Below, in pieces: positions 25,149 through 33,644 of a stretch of 64,000 nt of DNA; the stretch's first letter is position 1; each line of letters starts with the position of its first letter. The stretch is from positions 124,001-188,000 of the forward strand of contig NZ_JBHLUA010000005.1 of the NCBI RefSeq assembly GCF_042433895.1, written 5' to 3'. A model generated the notes under the pieces. The model saw only the letters and a list, made by a program, of their open reading frames with translations. It made no database searches and was not told the DNA's origin. The position numbers and the translations under genes are program-made. This DNA comes from Mesonia maritima. GTDB lineage: Bacteria > Bacteroidota > Bacteroidia > Flavobacteriales > Flavobacteriaceae.

Positions 25149-26369
25149 ATGGCAAAAGAATTTTTAGAAGGTGAGCAGCTTACAGAACTTGTTCAAAGAG
25201 CTCGAAAACTAAGGGAAGAAGGTAAGATTTTTTCTGATATTGTAGATGAAGAAGGTAATCAATATGTAGATTTAGTTCAAGAAGGCGGCGGCGTTTTAGG
25301 AATTGGTTTGGTAGGTTACGTCTATATTTTAGAACAAGCCGGAATTCGGTTTTATAGTTTAGGCGGAACTTCAGCTGGGGCAATTAGTACATTATTAATG
25401 GCTTCTGTAAAGAAAATTGGCGACCCGGTAGCGATTTCAATTTTAACGATTTTAAGCGAAAAAAACTTATTTGATTTTGTAGATGGACCAAGCGGAATTA
25501 AAAAATTAATTCAGAAAAGAATTGAAGGAAAAACCGGTCTTTTTTGGGATTTGCTTTGGAACGGATGCAAAATTTACCATTCTATAAAAAATAAATTAGG
25601 TCTAAATCCGGGTAACAGCTTCGAAAATTGGTTCAAGAAAATGTTGGAGCAACATAAAATTTTCAATTTAAAAGATTTATACGATCATCGAAAATCGACT
25701 TCAACTTTAAAAAATAGAATTGATGAAAACGCAATTATAACCCCGGCGCGATTAGCAATAATCACTTCTGAAATTACTACGCATACTAAAGTAGATTTGC
25801 CGCGAATGGCAGATTTGTATTGGCAAAATGTTGAAAATGTTTCTCCCGCAGAATTTGTAAGAGCTTCGATGTCTATTCCTTTTTTCTACGAACCTTATGT
25901 GAAAAAAAATATTCCGAATTCCGGGGAAAACGCCACTAAATTGTGGCAAGAAATGGCAGGATATTACGGTGAAATTCCGCCTTCGGTAAAATTTGTAGAT
26001 GGCGGTTTGTTATCTAACTTTCCGATAAATATTTTTCATCGTCCGGGCGTTCCTTCGCGACCCACGTTTGGCGTTCGATTAAGCACCTACCGAAAAAGTT
26101 ATAGCGAAACCGATTCGTTTTTTAGTTATTCTTGGGCAATCATAAGTACGATGCGGCAAATTCATGATTATGATTTTATTCATCGAAATCCAGATTATAA
26201 ACAACTAATTTGCAATATCGAAGCCGATGAAGATTTTAATTGGCTAAATTTTGATATGAAGCAAGCGCGACAAAAAGAGTTATTTTTACTAGGGGCAGAA
26301 AAAGGAATTGAGTTTTTAGAAAAGTTCAATTGGGAAACTTATAAGAAAACTAGAGAAAAAATAATCTAA
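25149..26369 (+). CDS. Patatin-like phospholipase
   Basis: A 406-residue patatin-domain protein with all key elements: oxyanion loop GGGVLG (residues 46-51), nucleophile Ser75 in GTSAG and catalytic Asp284 in FVDGGLLSNFP. There is no signal peptide, so it acts in the cytoplasm or at the inner membrane face. The N-terminal ~30 residues before the fold are charged and helical. It closes a three-gene operon with a lipoprotein and a 99-residue protein. Expected activity is acyl hydrolysis of phospholipids. Confidence 0.9.
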   Translation: MAKEFLEGEQLTELVQRARKLREEGKIFSDIVDEEGNQYVDLVQEGGGVLGIGLVGYVYILEQAGIRFYSLGGTSAGAISTLLMASVKKIGDPVAISILTILSEKNLFDFVDGPSGIKKLIQKRIEGKTGLFWDLLWNGCKIYHSIKNKLGLNPGNSFENWFKKMLEQHKIFNLKDLYDHRKSTSTLKNRIDENAIITPARLAIITSEITTHTKVDLPRMADLYWQNVENVSPAEFVRASMSIPFFYEPYVKKNIPNSGENATKLWQEMAGYYGEIPPSVKFVDGGLLSNFPINIFHRPGVPSRPTFGVRLSTYRKSYSETDSFFSYSWAIISTMRQIHDYDFIHRNPDYKQLICNIEADEDFNWLNFDMKQARQKELFLLGAEKGIEFLEKFNWETYKKTREKII

Positions 26370-26375
26370 ATTGAA

Positions 26376-26695
26376 TTAATTTTTAATAATAATAGTTTGT
26401 TGATGTGCAGTATTACATTCTTTAAGTTGTTCAACATTTCTTAGTACTATTTCATCTATATTATCTTGAATTTCTTCTTCGGTATAGTTATCGAATAAAT
26501 AATCTGCATAGCATTCGCAAATTTTTTAGCATCCGTATTATTTATTTTCTTGTTAGTTTTTTGAATACAGCCAAGCATTACAGATTTTTGGAAAGTAGTT
26601 TCACCATAAAATAAATTATATCTATAAATAAAGAAAATAACTAACAAGAATAAAATTAAAAACATTCCTCCAATTATATAAATAGCTCTTTTCAT
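26376..26695 (-). pseudogene. Small membrane protein gene disrupted by a one-base frameshift
   Basis: ATG at 26695 opens a frame with one N-terminal membrane helix (about residues 5-24), but it stops after 79 codons. A different frame continues the protein from about residue 60 (ICECYADYLFDNYTEEEI, then a Cys-containing tail) to a stop at 26376. The switch falls at a run of six A in the AKK codons; one extra A restores a ~106-residue protein ending in TIIIKN. It is therefore a recent frameshift or a sequencing error. The family is not recognised. Confidence 0.65.
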
Positions 26696-26712
26696 TATTT
26701 AAGATAGTAAAT

Positions 26713-26934
26713 TTAAAATTCGGTTACTTCAGTTTTTCTTCTTCTCTTTAATTCAAATAAAACAACTAGAGGAAGTGGGATTAAGGCAAGTGTGATTACT
26801 AACATTGTCATATGCGAAAAAAATTCAGCTTGTCTTACAAGTAAAGCTATTATAGCGATTGAAATAGGAATTATTCGTAAAATTTTAGTAGGAATTTTCT
26901 TTACGTATTTATTCATAGAATTTAAATATTTCAA
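26713..26934 (-). CDS. Hypothetical small membrane protein
   Basis: A 73-residue protein (67 if the internal Met at 26916 is used) with two hydrophobic segments (about residues 21-35 and 42-62) and a basic C-terminal ELKRRRKTE tail on the cytoplasmic side. No family is recognised. A TATATTTG box (minus strand, 26948-26955) lies 13 bases upstream of the longer start. It precedes the frameshifted gene on the same strand by 17 bases. Confidence 0.55.
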   Translation of the reverse strand: MKYLNSMNKYVKKIPTKILRIIPISIAIIALLVRQAEFFSHMTMLVITLALIPLPLVVLFELKRRRKTEVTEF

Positions 26935-26947
26935 AATATACCACGTG

Positions 26948-26955
26948 CAAATATA
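26948..26955 (-). promoter_or_regulatory. -7 box for the small membrane protein gene
   Basis: The minus strand reads TATATTTG, matching TAnnTTTG, a short distance before the candidate starts at 26934 and 26916. No convincing -33 element is seen. Confidence 0.4.
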
Positions 26956-27087
26956 TAAAAAGCTGTTACTTCTTCAAAAAGGCTTAAAAAATTTTGATGT
27001 AATAAATTGAAAATCAAATAATAGTTATCTTTTTAAGTTCGAAAATAAATTTGTGTAAATCATTTTCAGAAAATAAAAAATATAGTA

Positions 27088-27116
27088 TTGTAAACAGAAA
27101 ATAAAGCCTACATTTG
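27088..27116 (+). promoter_or_regulatory. typA promoter
   Basis: TTG at 27088-27090, an 18-base spacer and TACATTTG at 27109-27116 form a complete flavobacterial promoter. A small hairpin AGCCTT / AAGGCT (27118-27135) lies in the leader directly before the start codon. Confidence 0.8.
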
Positions 27117-27138
27117 CAGCCTTTTAAATAAGGCTTTT

Positions 27139-28941
27139 ATGACAGCTATAAGAAATATCGCAATTATTGCACACGTTGACCACGGTAAAACTACTTTGGT
27201 TGATAAAATTATGTACCACTGCCGCCTGTTTCGTGACAACGAAAACACAGGAGATCTTATTTTAGATAATAACGATTTAGAGCGCGAACGTGGAATTACC
27301 ATTACTTCCAAAAACGTATCGGTAACCTACAAAGACACAAAAATTAATATTATTGATACTCCTGGTCACGCCGATTTTGGTGGAGAAGTAGAGCGTGTTT
27401 TAAACATGGCAGACGGAGTTTTACTATTAGTTGATGCTTTTGAAGGACCAATGCCACAAACGCGTTTTGTACTTCAAAAAGCAATCGATTTAGGTTTAAA
27501 ACCTTGCGTGGTTATCAATAAAGTAGATAAAGAAAACTGTACTCCAGACGAAGTTCACGAAAAAGTTTTTGACTTAATGTTTGAGCTTGGCGCAGAAGAA
27601 TGGCAGTTAGATTTTCCAACCGTTTACGGTTCAGCTAAAAATAACTGGATGAGCGACGATTGGAAAAATGAAACCAAAAATATCGAGCCATTATTAGATA
27701 TGGTTATCGAACATATTCCGGGTCCTAAAGTAGATTCTGAAGGAACACCGCAAATGTTAATTACTTCATTAGACTTTTCATCGTTTACAGGTCGTATTGC
27801 AATCGGAAGATTACAACGTGGAATTCTAAAAGAAGGAATGCAAGTTTCGTTAGTAAAACGCGATAAAAGCATCAAAAAAGCGAAAATTAAAGAATTGCAC
27901 GTTTTTGAAGGTTTAGGAAGAAGAAAAGTAGAAGAAGTTATAGCCGGAGATATTTGTGCGATTGTTGGTTTAGAAGGTTTCGAGATTGGTGATACGATTG
28001 CTGATATCGAAAACCCTGAAGGTTTAAAAACCATTGCGATTGATGAGCCGACAATGAGTATGTTATTCACCATTAACGATTCGCCTTTCTTTGGAAAAGA
28101 CGGGAAGTTTGTGACTTCACGACATATTAAAGATCGTCTTTTTAAAGAATTAGAAAAGAATTTAGCACTTCGTGTAGAAGAAACCGACAGCGCAGATAAA
28201 TTTAATGTATTTGGTCGTGGCGTACTTCACTTATCAGTTTTAATTGAAACGATGAGAAGAGAAGGTTACGAATTACAAATCGGTCAGCCGCAAGTTATTA
28301 TACGTGAAATAGATGGCGTAAAATGTGAACCTGTTGAAGAGTTAACCATTGATTTACCGGAAGACGTTTCAGGAAAAGCCGTAGAAATGGTAACTATGCG
28401 AAAAGGTGAAATGCTAAGTATGGAAGCTCGTGGCGATCGAATGGTTTGTCAATTTATGATACCGTCACGCGGAATTATCGGTTTACGTAACCAATTGCTT
28501 ACAGCAACTGCAGGAGAAGCAATTATGGCGCACCGTTTTAAAGAATATCAACCTTTAAAAGGAGATATTCCACAGCGTTTAAACGGTTCGTTAGTTTCTA
28601 TGGAAAAAGGAACCGCAATTCCTTATTCAATTGATAAATTACAAGATCGCGGAAAATTTTTCGTAGATCCGGGTGAAGATATTTACGAAGGACAAGTAAT
28701 TGGTGAAAACTCTCGTCAAGATGATATGACGGTAAATATTACCAAAACTAAAAAACTTTCGAACGTACGTTCTTCTGGAGCAGATGATAAAGCGAAAATT
28801 GTTCCGGCAATTAAATTCAGTTTAGAAGAAGCCTTAGAATATATTCAGAAAGATGAATATGTTGAGGTGACTCCAAATCACTTACGAATTCGAAAAGTTT
28901 ATCTTACTGAAAACGAACGTAAGCGTAATAAGATTATTTAA
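27139..28941 (+). CDS. typA: Translational GTPase TypA/BipA
   Basis: A 600-residue translation-factor GTPase. G1 is AHVDHGKTT (about residues 10-18), the G2/switch region is ERERGITI, G3 is DTPGHADFGGEV and G4 is NKVDKE. It is followed by the EF-G-like domains III and V and the BipA-specific C-terminal domain ending near LRIRKVYLTENERKR. It binds ribosomes under stress and cold and assists 50S assembly. It is monocistronic, with a strong promoter and a downstream terminator. Confidence 0.97.
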   Translation: MTAIRNIAIIAHVDHGKTTLVDKIMYHCRLFRDNENTGDLILDNNDLERERGITITSKNVSVTYKDTKINIIDTPGHADFGGEVERVLNMADGVLLLVDAFEGPMPQTRFVLQKAIDLGLKPCVVINKVDKENCTPDEVHEKVFDLMFELGAEEWQLDFPTVYGSAKNNWMSDDWKNETKNIEPLLDMVIEHIPGPKVDSEGTPQMLITSLDFSSFTGRIAIGRLQRGILKEGMQVSLVKRDKSIKKAKIKELHVFEGLGRRKVEEVIAGDICAIVGLEGFEIGDTIADIENPEGLKTIAIDEPTMSMLFTINDSPFFGKDGKFVTSRHIKDRLFKELEKNLALRVEETDSADKFNVFGRGVLHLSVLIETMRREGYELQIGQPQVIIREIDGVKCEPVEELTIDLPEDVSGKAVEMVTMRKGEMLSMEARGDRMVCQFMIPSRGIIGLRNQLLTATAGEAIMAHRFKEYQPLKGDIPQRLNGSLVSMEKGTAIPYSIDKLQDRGKFFVDPGEDIYEGQVIGENSRQDDMTVNITKTKKLSNVRSSGADDKAKIVPAIKFSLEEALEYIQKDEYVEVTPNHLRIRKVYLTENERKRNKII

Positions 28942-28961
28942 GAAAATAAATTTTCAATTTT

Positions 28962-28996
28962 AAAAATCCCGAGCAGTTGTTCGGGATTTTTTTATT
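28962..28996 (+). terminator. typA terminator
   Basis: Stem AAAAATCCCGA / TCGGGATTTTT with an 8-base loop, followed by further T. Confidence 0.88.
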
Positions 28997-29025
28997 TGTA
29001 AGTGTTATTCGGATGTTAAAAATTC

Positions 29026-29033
29026 TATCTTTG
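29026..29033 (+). promoter_or_regulatory. -7 box before the polysaccharide gene run
   Basis: TATCTTTG matches the -7 consensus about 50 bases before the GT2 start at 29084. The -33 position has TTA rather than TTG. Confidence 0.45.
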
Positions 29034-29083
29034 AAAAAGTGAAAATTTTCTTATAATTTTTATTCTACTTAGTAATGTAGTTT

Positions 29084-29815
29084 ATGATCCAAAACAATAA
29101 AGTTTTATTTATAATTCCTTTTTACAATGAAGAAAATCGCATAAACATAAAGGAATTTGAAAAAGCGTTTCGTGCATACGGCGACATTGATTTCTTGTTG
29201 ATAGATGATTTTAGTGCCGACAATACCCGTTTAATTTTAGAGGAATTTTCAGTAAAATTTGAAAATGTAAATGTATTAGCAAATGCTAAGAATTTAGGAA
29301 AAGCAGAAAGTATTCGTAATGGAGTCTTAACAGCTAATAACAACTATAATTACTTGGGTTATTTAGATGCAGATTTAGCCACGCCGATTTCTGAAATGAC
29401 AAAATTGCTTGAAATAATTTTGCGTCGAGATGAAATTAAATTCATTATGGGAACGCGAATTAAACTTTTGGGTAATAAAGTGAAACGCTCCTTATTGCGG
29501 CATTATTTAGGGAGAATTTTTGCTACAATTATTAGTCAGTTTGTTTTGAAGATCCCGATATATGACACACAATGTGGCGCGAAAATTATAGAAACTTCCT
29601 TAGCAAAAAAATTATTCGAGAATCCTTTTTATACACGCTGGTTATTTGATGTAGAATTATTGCTGCGTTATCGAAAAAACGATGCTCACTTTGAAGAAAA
29701 AACGATGGAAGTTCCTTTATATGAATGGGTTGAAAAAGAAAATACAAAAATAAAGTCAAATGAATTTGCTATGGTCCCATTTCAGATTATAAAATTGTAT
29801 GTCAGATACCGGTAA
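29084..29815 (+). CDS. GT2 family glycosyltransferase, polyprenyl-phosphate type
   Basis: A 243-residue GT-A fold enzyme: IPFYNEENR at the N terminus, LLIDDFSADNT, the DxD-like YLDADLATPISEM and YDTQCGAKII, which is characteristic of dolichol-/undecaprenyl-phosphate glucosyl- or mannosyltransferases (Dpm1/Alg5-like). No C-terminal membrane domain is present. It would charge a lipid-phosphate carrier that the following GT-C-like membrane proteins could use as donor. It overlaps the next gene by 17 bases. Confidence 0.87.
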   Translation: MIQNNKVLFIIPFYNEENRINIKEFEKAFRAYGDIDFLLIDDFSADNTRLILEEFSVKFENVNVLANAKNLGKAESIRNGVLTANNNYNYLGYLDADLATPISEMTKLLEIILRRDEIKFIMGTRIKLLGNKVKRSLLRHYLGRIFATIISQFVLKIPIYDTQCGAKIIETSLAKKLFENPFYTRWLFDVELLLRYRKNDAHFEEKTMEVPLYEWVEKENTKIKSNEFAMVPFQIIKLYVRYR

Positions 29816-31124
29816 AAAATATCTTTATTATTTAGTAGGAATTGGATTTTTGGTAAGGCTTCTAATTTTCCTAGGGTTTTATACTCATATTACCATTTTT
29901 CCAGATAGTTCAGGCTACATAACCTTAGCTGAACGAATTATGGATTTTAATCTTTCGGGCTATTCAGGAAAAAGGAGTCCGGGTTATCCACTATTAATCA
30001 CTTTAGGATTCGGGAATTTATATGCAGTAGTTTTTTATCAATTTTTATTAGGGATTTTAACTTCTATTTTGTGGTATAAATCATTGTTGAAATTAAAATT
30101 TTCAGAGAAATTCAGTTTTGGGATAAGTGTTTTCATGAGTACACTCTTAAATGTCATTTTTTTTGAAACTGCAATTTTGGTAGAAAGTTTAGTACTTTTT
30201 TTAATCTCTTTGATAATCTATAGATTTATAAAATTTTACGATAAACCTACCAACTATAAAACTGAAATGGTTACAGGGTTTTTACTAGGATTGCTCACTT
30301 TAGTAAAACCATTTTATGCCTTTTTACCTTTCTTATTTTACGCACTGTTTATTTTAAGAGACTTTAAAATAAAAAAAATAATAAATAAAAAACTCATTTT
30401 GCTATTATTTCCTTTAATAGCTTATTTTGGCTGGTCTTACGTAAATAAATTAAATACCGGTTATTTTGTATCTACAACTTTTTTAGGCTTAAATATGGCG
30501 CAAAATTGTGTTCGTTTTGCTGAAAAAGGGCCGGATAGATATAACTGGATTAGCGAACCTTACGTGAAATATAGAGAAAAATCTAAGCAAGAAGGAAAGA
30601 ATCTAGCGATGACTATTTGGTATGCTTACGAAGATGGAGCTTATGATAAATACAATTTAAATTTTAATGACTTTTCTAATGAATTAGGAAAATTTGCAAA
30701 ATTAACAATAAAGGAAAACCCAAAAGATTATTTATATCAAGTAGTCTTTTATTCTTGGTTAGATTTTTGGAAACCTCAAATTTATTGGAATTACCACGAA
30801 TTTAATTTCAAATATGGTAACAAATTATTTTTAGCTATTTGGTATTTTCAAGAATGTTTATTATGGTTTTTTAGAGTAATTTTTTTGTTTTTAATTCCGT
30901 TTTATTCAATTCAAGCTTTACAAAGTAAAAAAATCACATCAGAATTCGTAATGATAATGGTTGTTTTTTCTGCTTCGATTTTGCAAGCTTTAGTGACCTA
31001 TGGTACTAATGCTCGTTTTAGTTTTCCTTTTGAATTTTTAATGATTTTTACGGTTTTGTGTTTCTTGAAAAAGTATTGGTTGACTTCCTATAAAAAATAT
31101 GTAATAATTTTCAATAGAAAATAG
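29799..31124 (+). CDS. GT-C fold glycosyltransferase-like membrane protein, copy 1
   Basis: A 441-residue polytopic membrane protein with about 9-11 hydrophobic segments and a GT39/ArnT-like N terminus. In the first outward loop the sequence FPDSSGYITLA (Asp36) is followed by GKRSPGYPLL, placed as in enzymes using lipid-phosphate sugars. It overlaps the GT2 gene by 17 bases. A close paralogue follows at 31266 after a 141-base gap. Likely role: transfer of a sugar to a surface glycan at the periplasmic face. Confidence 0.75.
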   Translation: MSDTGKKYLYYLVGIGFLVRLLIFLGFYTHITIFPDSSGYITLAERIMDFNLSGYSGKRSPGYPLLITLGFGNLYAVVFYQFLLGILTSILWYKSLLKLKFSEKFSFGISVFMSTLLNVIFFETAILVESLVLFLISLIIYRFIKFYDKPTNYKTEMVTGFLLGLLTLVKPFYAFLPFLFYALFILRDFKIKKIINKKLILLLFPLIAYFGWSYVNKLNTGYFVSTTFLGLNMAQNCVRFAEKGPDRYNWISEPYVKYREKSKQEGKNLAMTIWYAYEDGAYDKYNLNFNDFSNELGKFAKLTIKENPKDYLYQVVFYSWLDFWKPQIYWNYHEFNFKYGNKLFLAIWYFQECLLWFFRVIFLFLIPFYSIQALQSKKITSEFVMIMVVFSASILQALVTYGTNARFSFPFEFLMIFTVLCFLKKYWLTSYKKYVIIFNRK

Positions 31125-31265
31125 TAAAATATTTTTGCAAACGAATCTAAATATGTGTTAGATATTAAATTGTGTATTTGTTTTAAATCTAAGAATCAAA
31201 CGTTATGTTTATATATGAGTATAATTAATTTAATGAATCGCTGTCAGATAAAGAACCCTTAAATT

Positions 31266-32624
31266 ATGATGGTTATGAAGAGTAACTTTAATTCTTTAAA
31301 GAAAAGATTTTTTGAAGATCATAACTTAATTTACTTATTGGTAATTGGTCTTCTGGCTCGGGTTATTATGTTTGTTGTCTTTTATCCGGCTGCGAGTACG
31401 TTTCCTAATTCAGGGGGTTTTTACAAGATGGCTTCTCATTTGGTTAATTTTTCTTTTGAAAATTATGATGGTAAACGCAGTCCAGGTTATCCATTGCTGA
31501 TGATTATGGGCTTTTTACGTTTAAAATTAATTGTTATTATTCAGTTTGTACTAGGGAGTATTGGAGCATTATTTCAATACAAAATACTTTTAAATTTAAA
31601 ATTTAATAAAAAAACTAGCTTTTGTATTATTTTATTAATGCAGTCTATCTTAAGTGTATTTTTTTATGAAACCTCTATTTTAGTTGAAAGTTTTGCATTT
31701 TTTTTAATGACTGTCGTACTTTATTTAATAACTAAACCGAAATATGAAAATAATAAAAGCTATAAGACCGAATTTTTTATTGGGGCCATTTTAGGACTTA
31801 TGGTATTGGTTAAACCATTTTTTGCTTACTTACCATTTTTAATCTATGGACTTTTCACGCTCAAAAGTTTCAGTTTAAGAAACTTAATTAATAAAAAATT
31901 AATTTTATTGTTATTTCCATTACTCTTTTATTTTGGTTGGTCTTATGTAAATAAAATTACTACAGGCTACTTTGTTTCAACAACTTATTTAGGCTTAAAC
32001 CTTACTCAGAATTGTGTGTATTTTGCTGAAAAAGCTCCTGAAGAATTTCAATGGATTTCCCAACCATATGCAAAATATAGGGATAAAACTATTGCCGAAG
32101 AACGAGATGTCGCTATGAGTATCTGGAATGCTTATGGCGAAGGTCATGTTTTTGATAAATACGGACTTACCTTTCCAGAATTCACTCATGAATTAGGAAA
32201 ATATGCCAAAGCCACCATTAAAGCCAATCCTCTAGAATATGCAAAACAAGTGATTTTCCGTTCGTGGGTGGATTTTTGGAAACCTTGTATTCGATGGAAT
32301 CCGGAATTATTTCGTTTTACTTGGGCTAAGAAAATTTTCATGCAAATCTGGCAAGTTCAAAAAAATATTCTTTGCGGATTATATTTTGTTTTTGGAGCAA
32401 TATTTCTATTTTCTTGTATAGTTGCGGTTTATAAAAGAAAAATAACCTTGATTTTTATTTTATCAACTATGGTGGTTGTTCCTTCTTTTCTACAAGCTAT
32501 GGTTACATATGGTACCAATAGTCAATATAGTTATCCGTTTGAATTTATGATAATTTTTGTAATTGCATTATTTATTAAAAATAGAGGAGTACTACCAAAA
32601 AAGAATAAAATAATTGATAATTGA
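31266..32624 (+). CDS. GT-C fold glycosyltransferase-like membrane protein, copy 2
   Basis: A 452-residue paralogue of the preceding protein. Both share the GKRSPGYPLL loop, LLLFPL.YFGWSYVNK, GYFVSTT.LGLN, and the VTYGTN segment near the C terminus. In copy 2 the loop that reads FPDSSGY in copy 1 reads FPNSGGF (Asp36 to Asn48), which may abolish metal or acceptor activation. Starts at codons 1, 2 or 4 are all possible. It may have changed specificity or serve as a non-catalytic partner. Confidence 0.72.
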   Translation: MMVMKSNFNSLKKRFFEDHNLIYLLVIGLLARVIMFVVFYPAASTFPNSGGFYKMASHLVNFSFENYDGKRSPGYPLLMIMGFLRLKLIVIIQFVLGSIGALFQYKILLNLKFNKKTSFCIILLMQSILSVFFYETSILVESFAFFLMTVVLYLITKPKYENNKSYKTEFFIGAILGLMVLVKPFFAYLPFLIYGLFTLKSFSLRNLINKKLILLLFPLLFYFGWSYVNKITTGYFVSTTYLGLNLTQNCVYFAEKAPEEFQWISQPYAKYRDKTIAEERDVAMSIWNAYGEGHVFDKYGLTFPEFTHELGKYAKATIKANPLEYAKQVIFRSWVDFWKPCIRWNPELFRFTWAKKIFMQIWQVQKNILCGLYFVFGAIFLFSCIVAVYKRKITLIFILSTMVVVPSFLQAMVTYGTNSQYSYPFEFMIIFVIALFIKNRGVLPKKNKIIDN

Positions 32625-32664
32625 AATTAAAAATTATTTTTAATAGATATAAGAGATTAACCTG

Positions 32665-33642
32665 ATGACAGAAATCGTAGTAGAAAAATATCGATCAACT
32701 AGTAAAAATGATTGGAATACTTTTGTAAAACAAGCTAAAAACGCAACGTTTCTTTTTGATCGTGATTTTATGGATTATCATCAAGATAGTTTTCAAGATT
32801 TTTCGTTGATGATCTACGAAGGTGAAAAATTATTAGCTTTATTGCCAGCTAACAAAGTGGAGAATAAACTCTATTCGCATCAAGGCTTAACTTATGGCGG
32901 ACTTATTTTATCGAAAAAAATAAAATTTGAAAAAGTGCTTTTAGTTTTTCAGTCGATTCTTCAATTTTTAAAGGAAAATGATATTGAAACTTTGCAGTTA
33001 AAATTAATTCCTCAGATTTATGTAACCTATCCCGCAGATGAAATTACATACTTATTATTTCTACTAAAAGCTGAACGAGTTAGATGTGATATTTCTTCAG
33101 CAATTCAGCTTAAAAATCCACAAAAAATTCAATCGAACCGATTAGAAGGCGTAAAAAAAGCAAAGAAAAATGGCTTAATCATAAAAAAGGAATCTCAATT
33201 TAGTAATTTCTGGAATGAAATTCTAACTCCAAATTTAGAGCAAACTCATAATGCAAAACCAGTTCATTCTGAAGAAGAAATAAAATTATTAGCAGAAAAA
33301 TTTCCGAAAGACATTCATCAGTTTAATGTGTATTTGAATGAAAAAATTGTGGGCGGAGCGACTATTTTTGAAACTGAAAATGTAGCTCACGTACAATATA
33401 TTTCAGCAAATCATCAAAAACAAGAATTAGGAACACTAGATTTTTTATTCCAGCATTTAATAGAAAAAGAATTCAAACACAAAAACTACTTCGATTTTGG
33501 CACTTCTAACGAACAACAAGGCTTAAAACTGAATAAAGGTTTATCGTATTGGAAAGAATGTTTCGGCGCAAGAAGTGTCGCGCATGAGTTTTATGAACTG
33601 AAAACGAGTAATTTTGAACGTTTACAAGATATTTATTTATAG
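32665..33642 (+). CDS. FemAB/GNAT-like acyltransferase
   Basis: A 325-residue protein with the duplicated GNAT-like fold of FemAB/'peptidoglycan bridge formation' proteins: TFLFDRDFMDYHQDSF in the N-terminal half and YISANHQKQELGTLDFLFQHLI with FDFGTSNEQQG in the second. It lies 2 bases before the FdtB-like aminotransferase, which makes a 3-amino sugar. N-acylation of that amino group is therefore a plausible job, although classic FdtC is a different fold. Confidence 0.75.
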   Translation: MTEIVVEKYRSTSKNDWNTFVKQAKNATFLFDRDFMDYHQDSFQDFSLMIYEGEKLLALLPANKVENKLYSHQGLTYGGLILSKKIKFEKVLLVFQSILQFLKENDIETLQLKLIPQIYVTYPADEITYLLFLLKAERVRCDISSAIQLKNPQKIQSNRLEGVKKAKKNGLIIKKESQFSNFWNEILTPNLEQTHNAKPVHSEEEIKLLAEKFPKDIHQFNVYLNEKIVGGATIFETENVAHVQYISANHQKQELGTLDFLFQHLIEKEFKHKNYFDFGTSNEQQGLKLNKGLSYWKECFGARSVAHEFYELKTSNFERLQDIYL

Positions 33643-33644
33643 TC

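Noticed and set aside
24194..26369. Patatin operon as a CBASS-type anti-phage system
   Set aside because: No nucleotidyltransferase/cyclase, HORMA/TRIP13, ubiquitin-like or other sensor genes are adjacent; one partner is a lipoprotein, which is not a CBASS feature.
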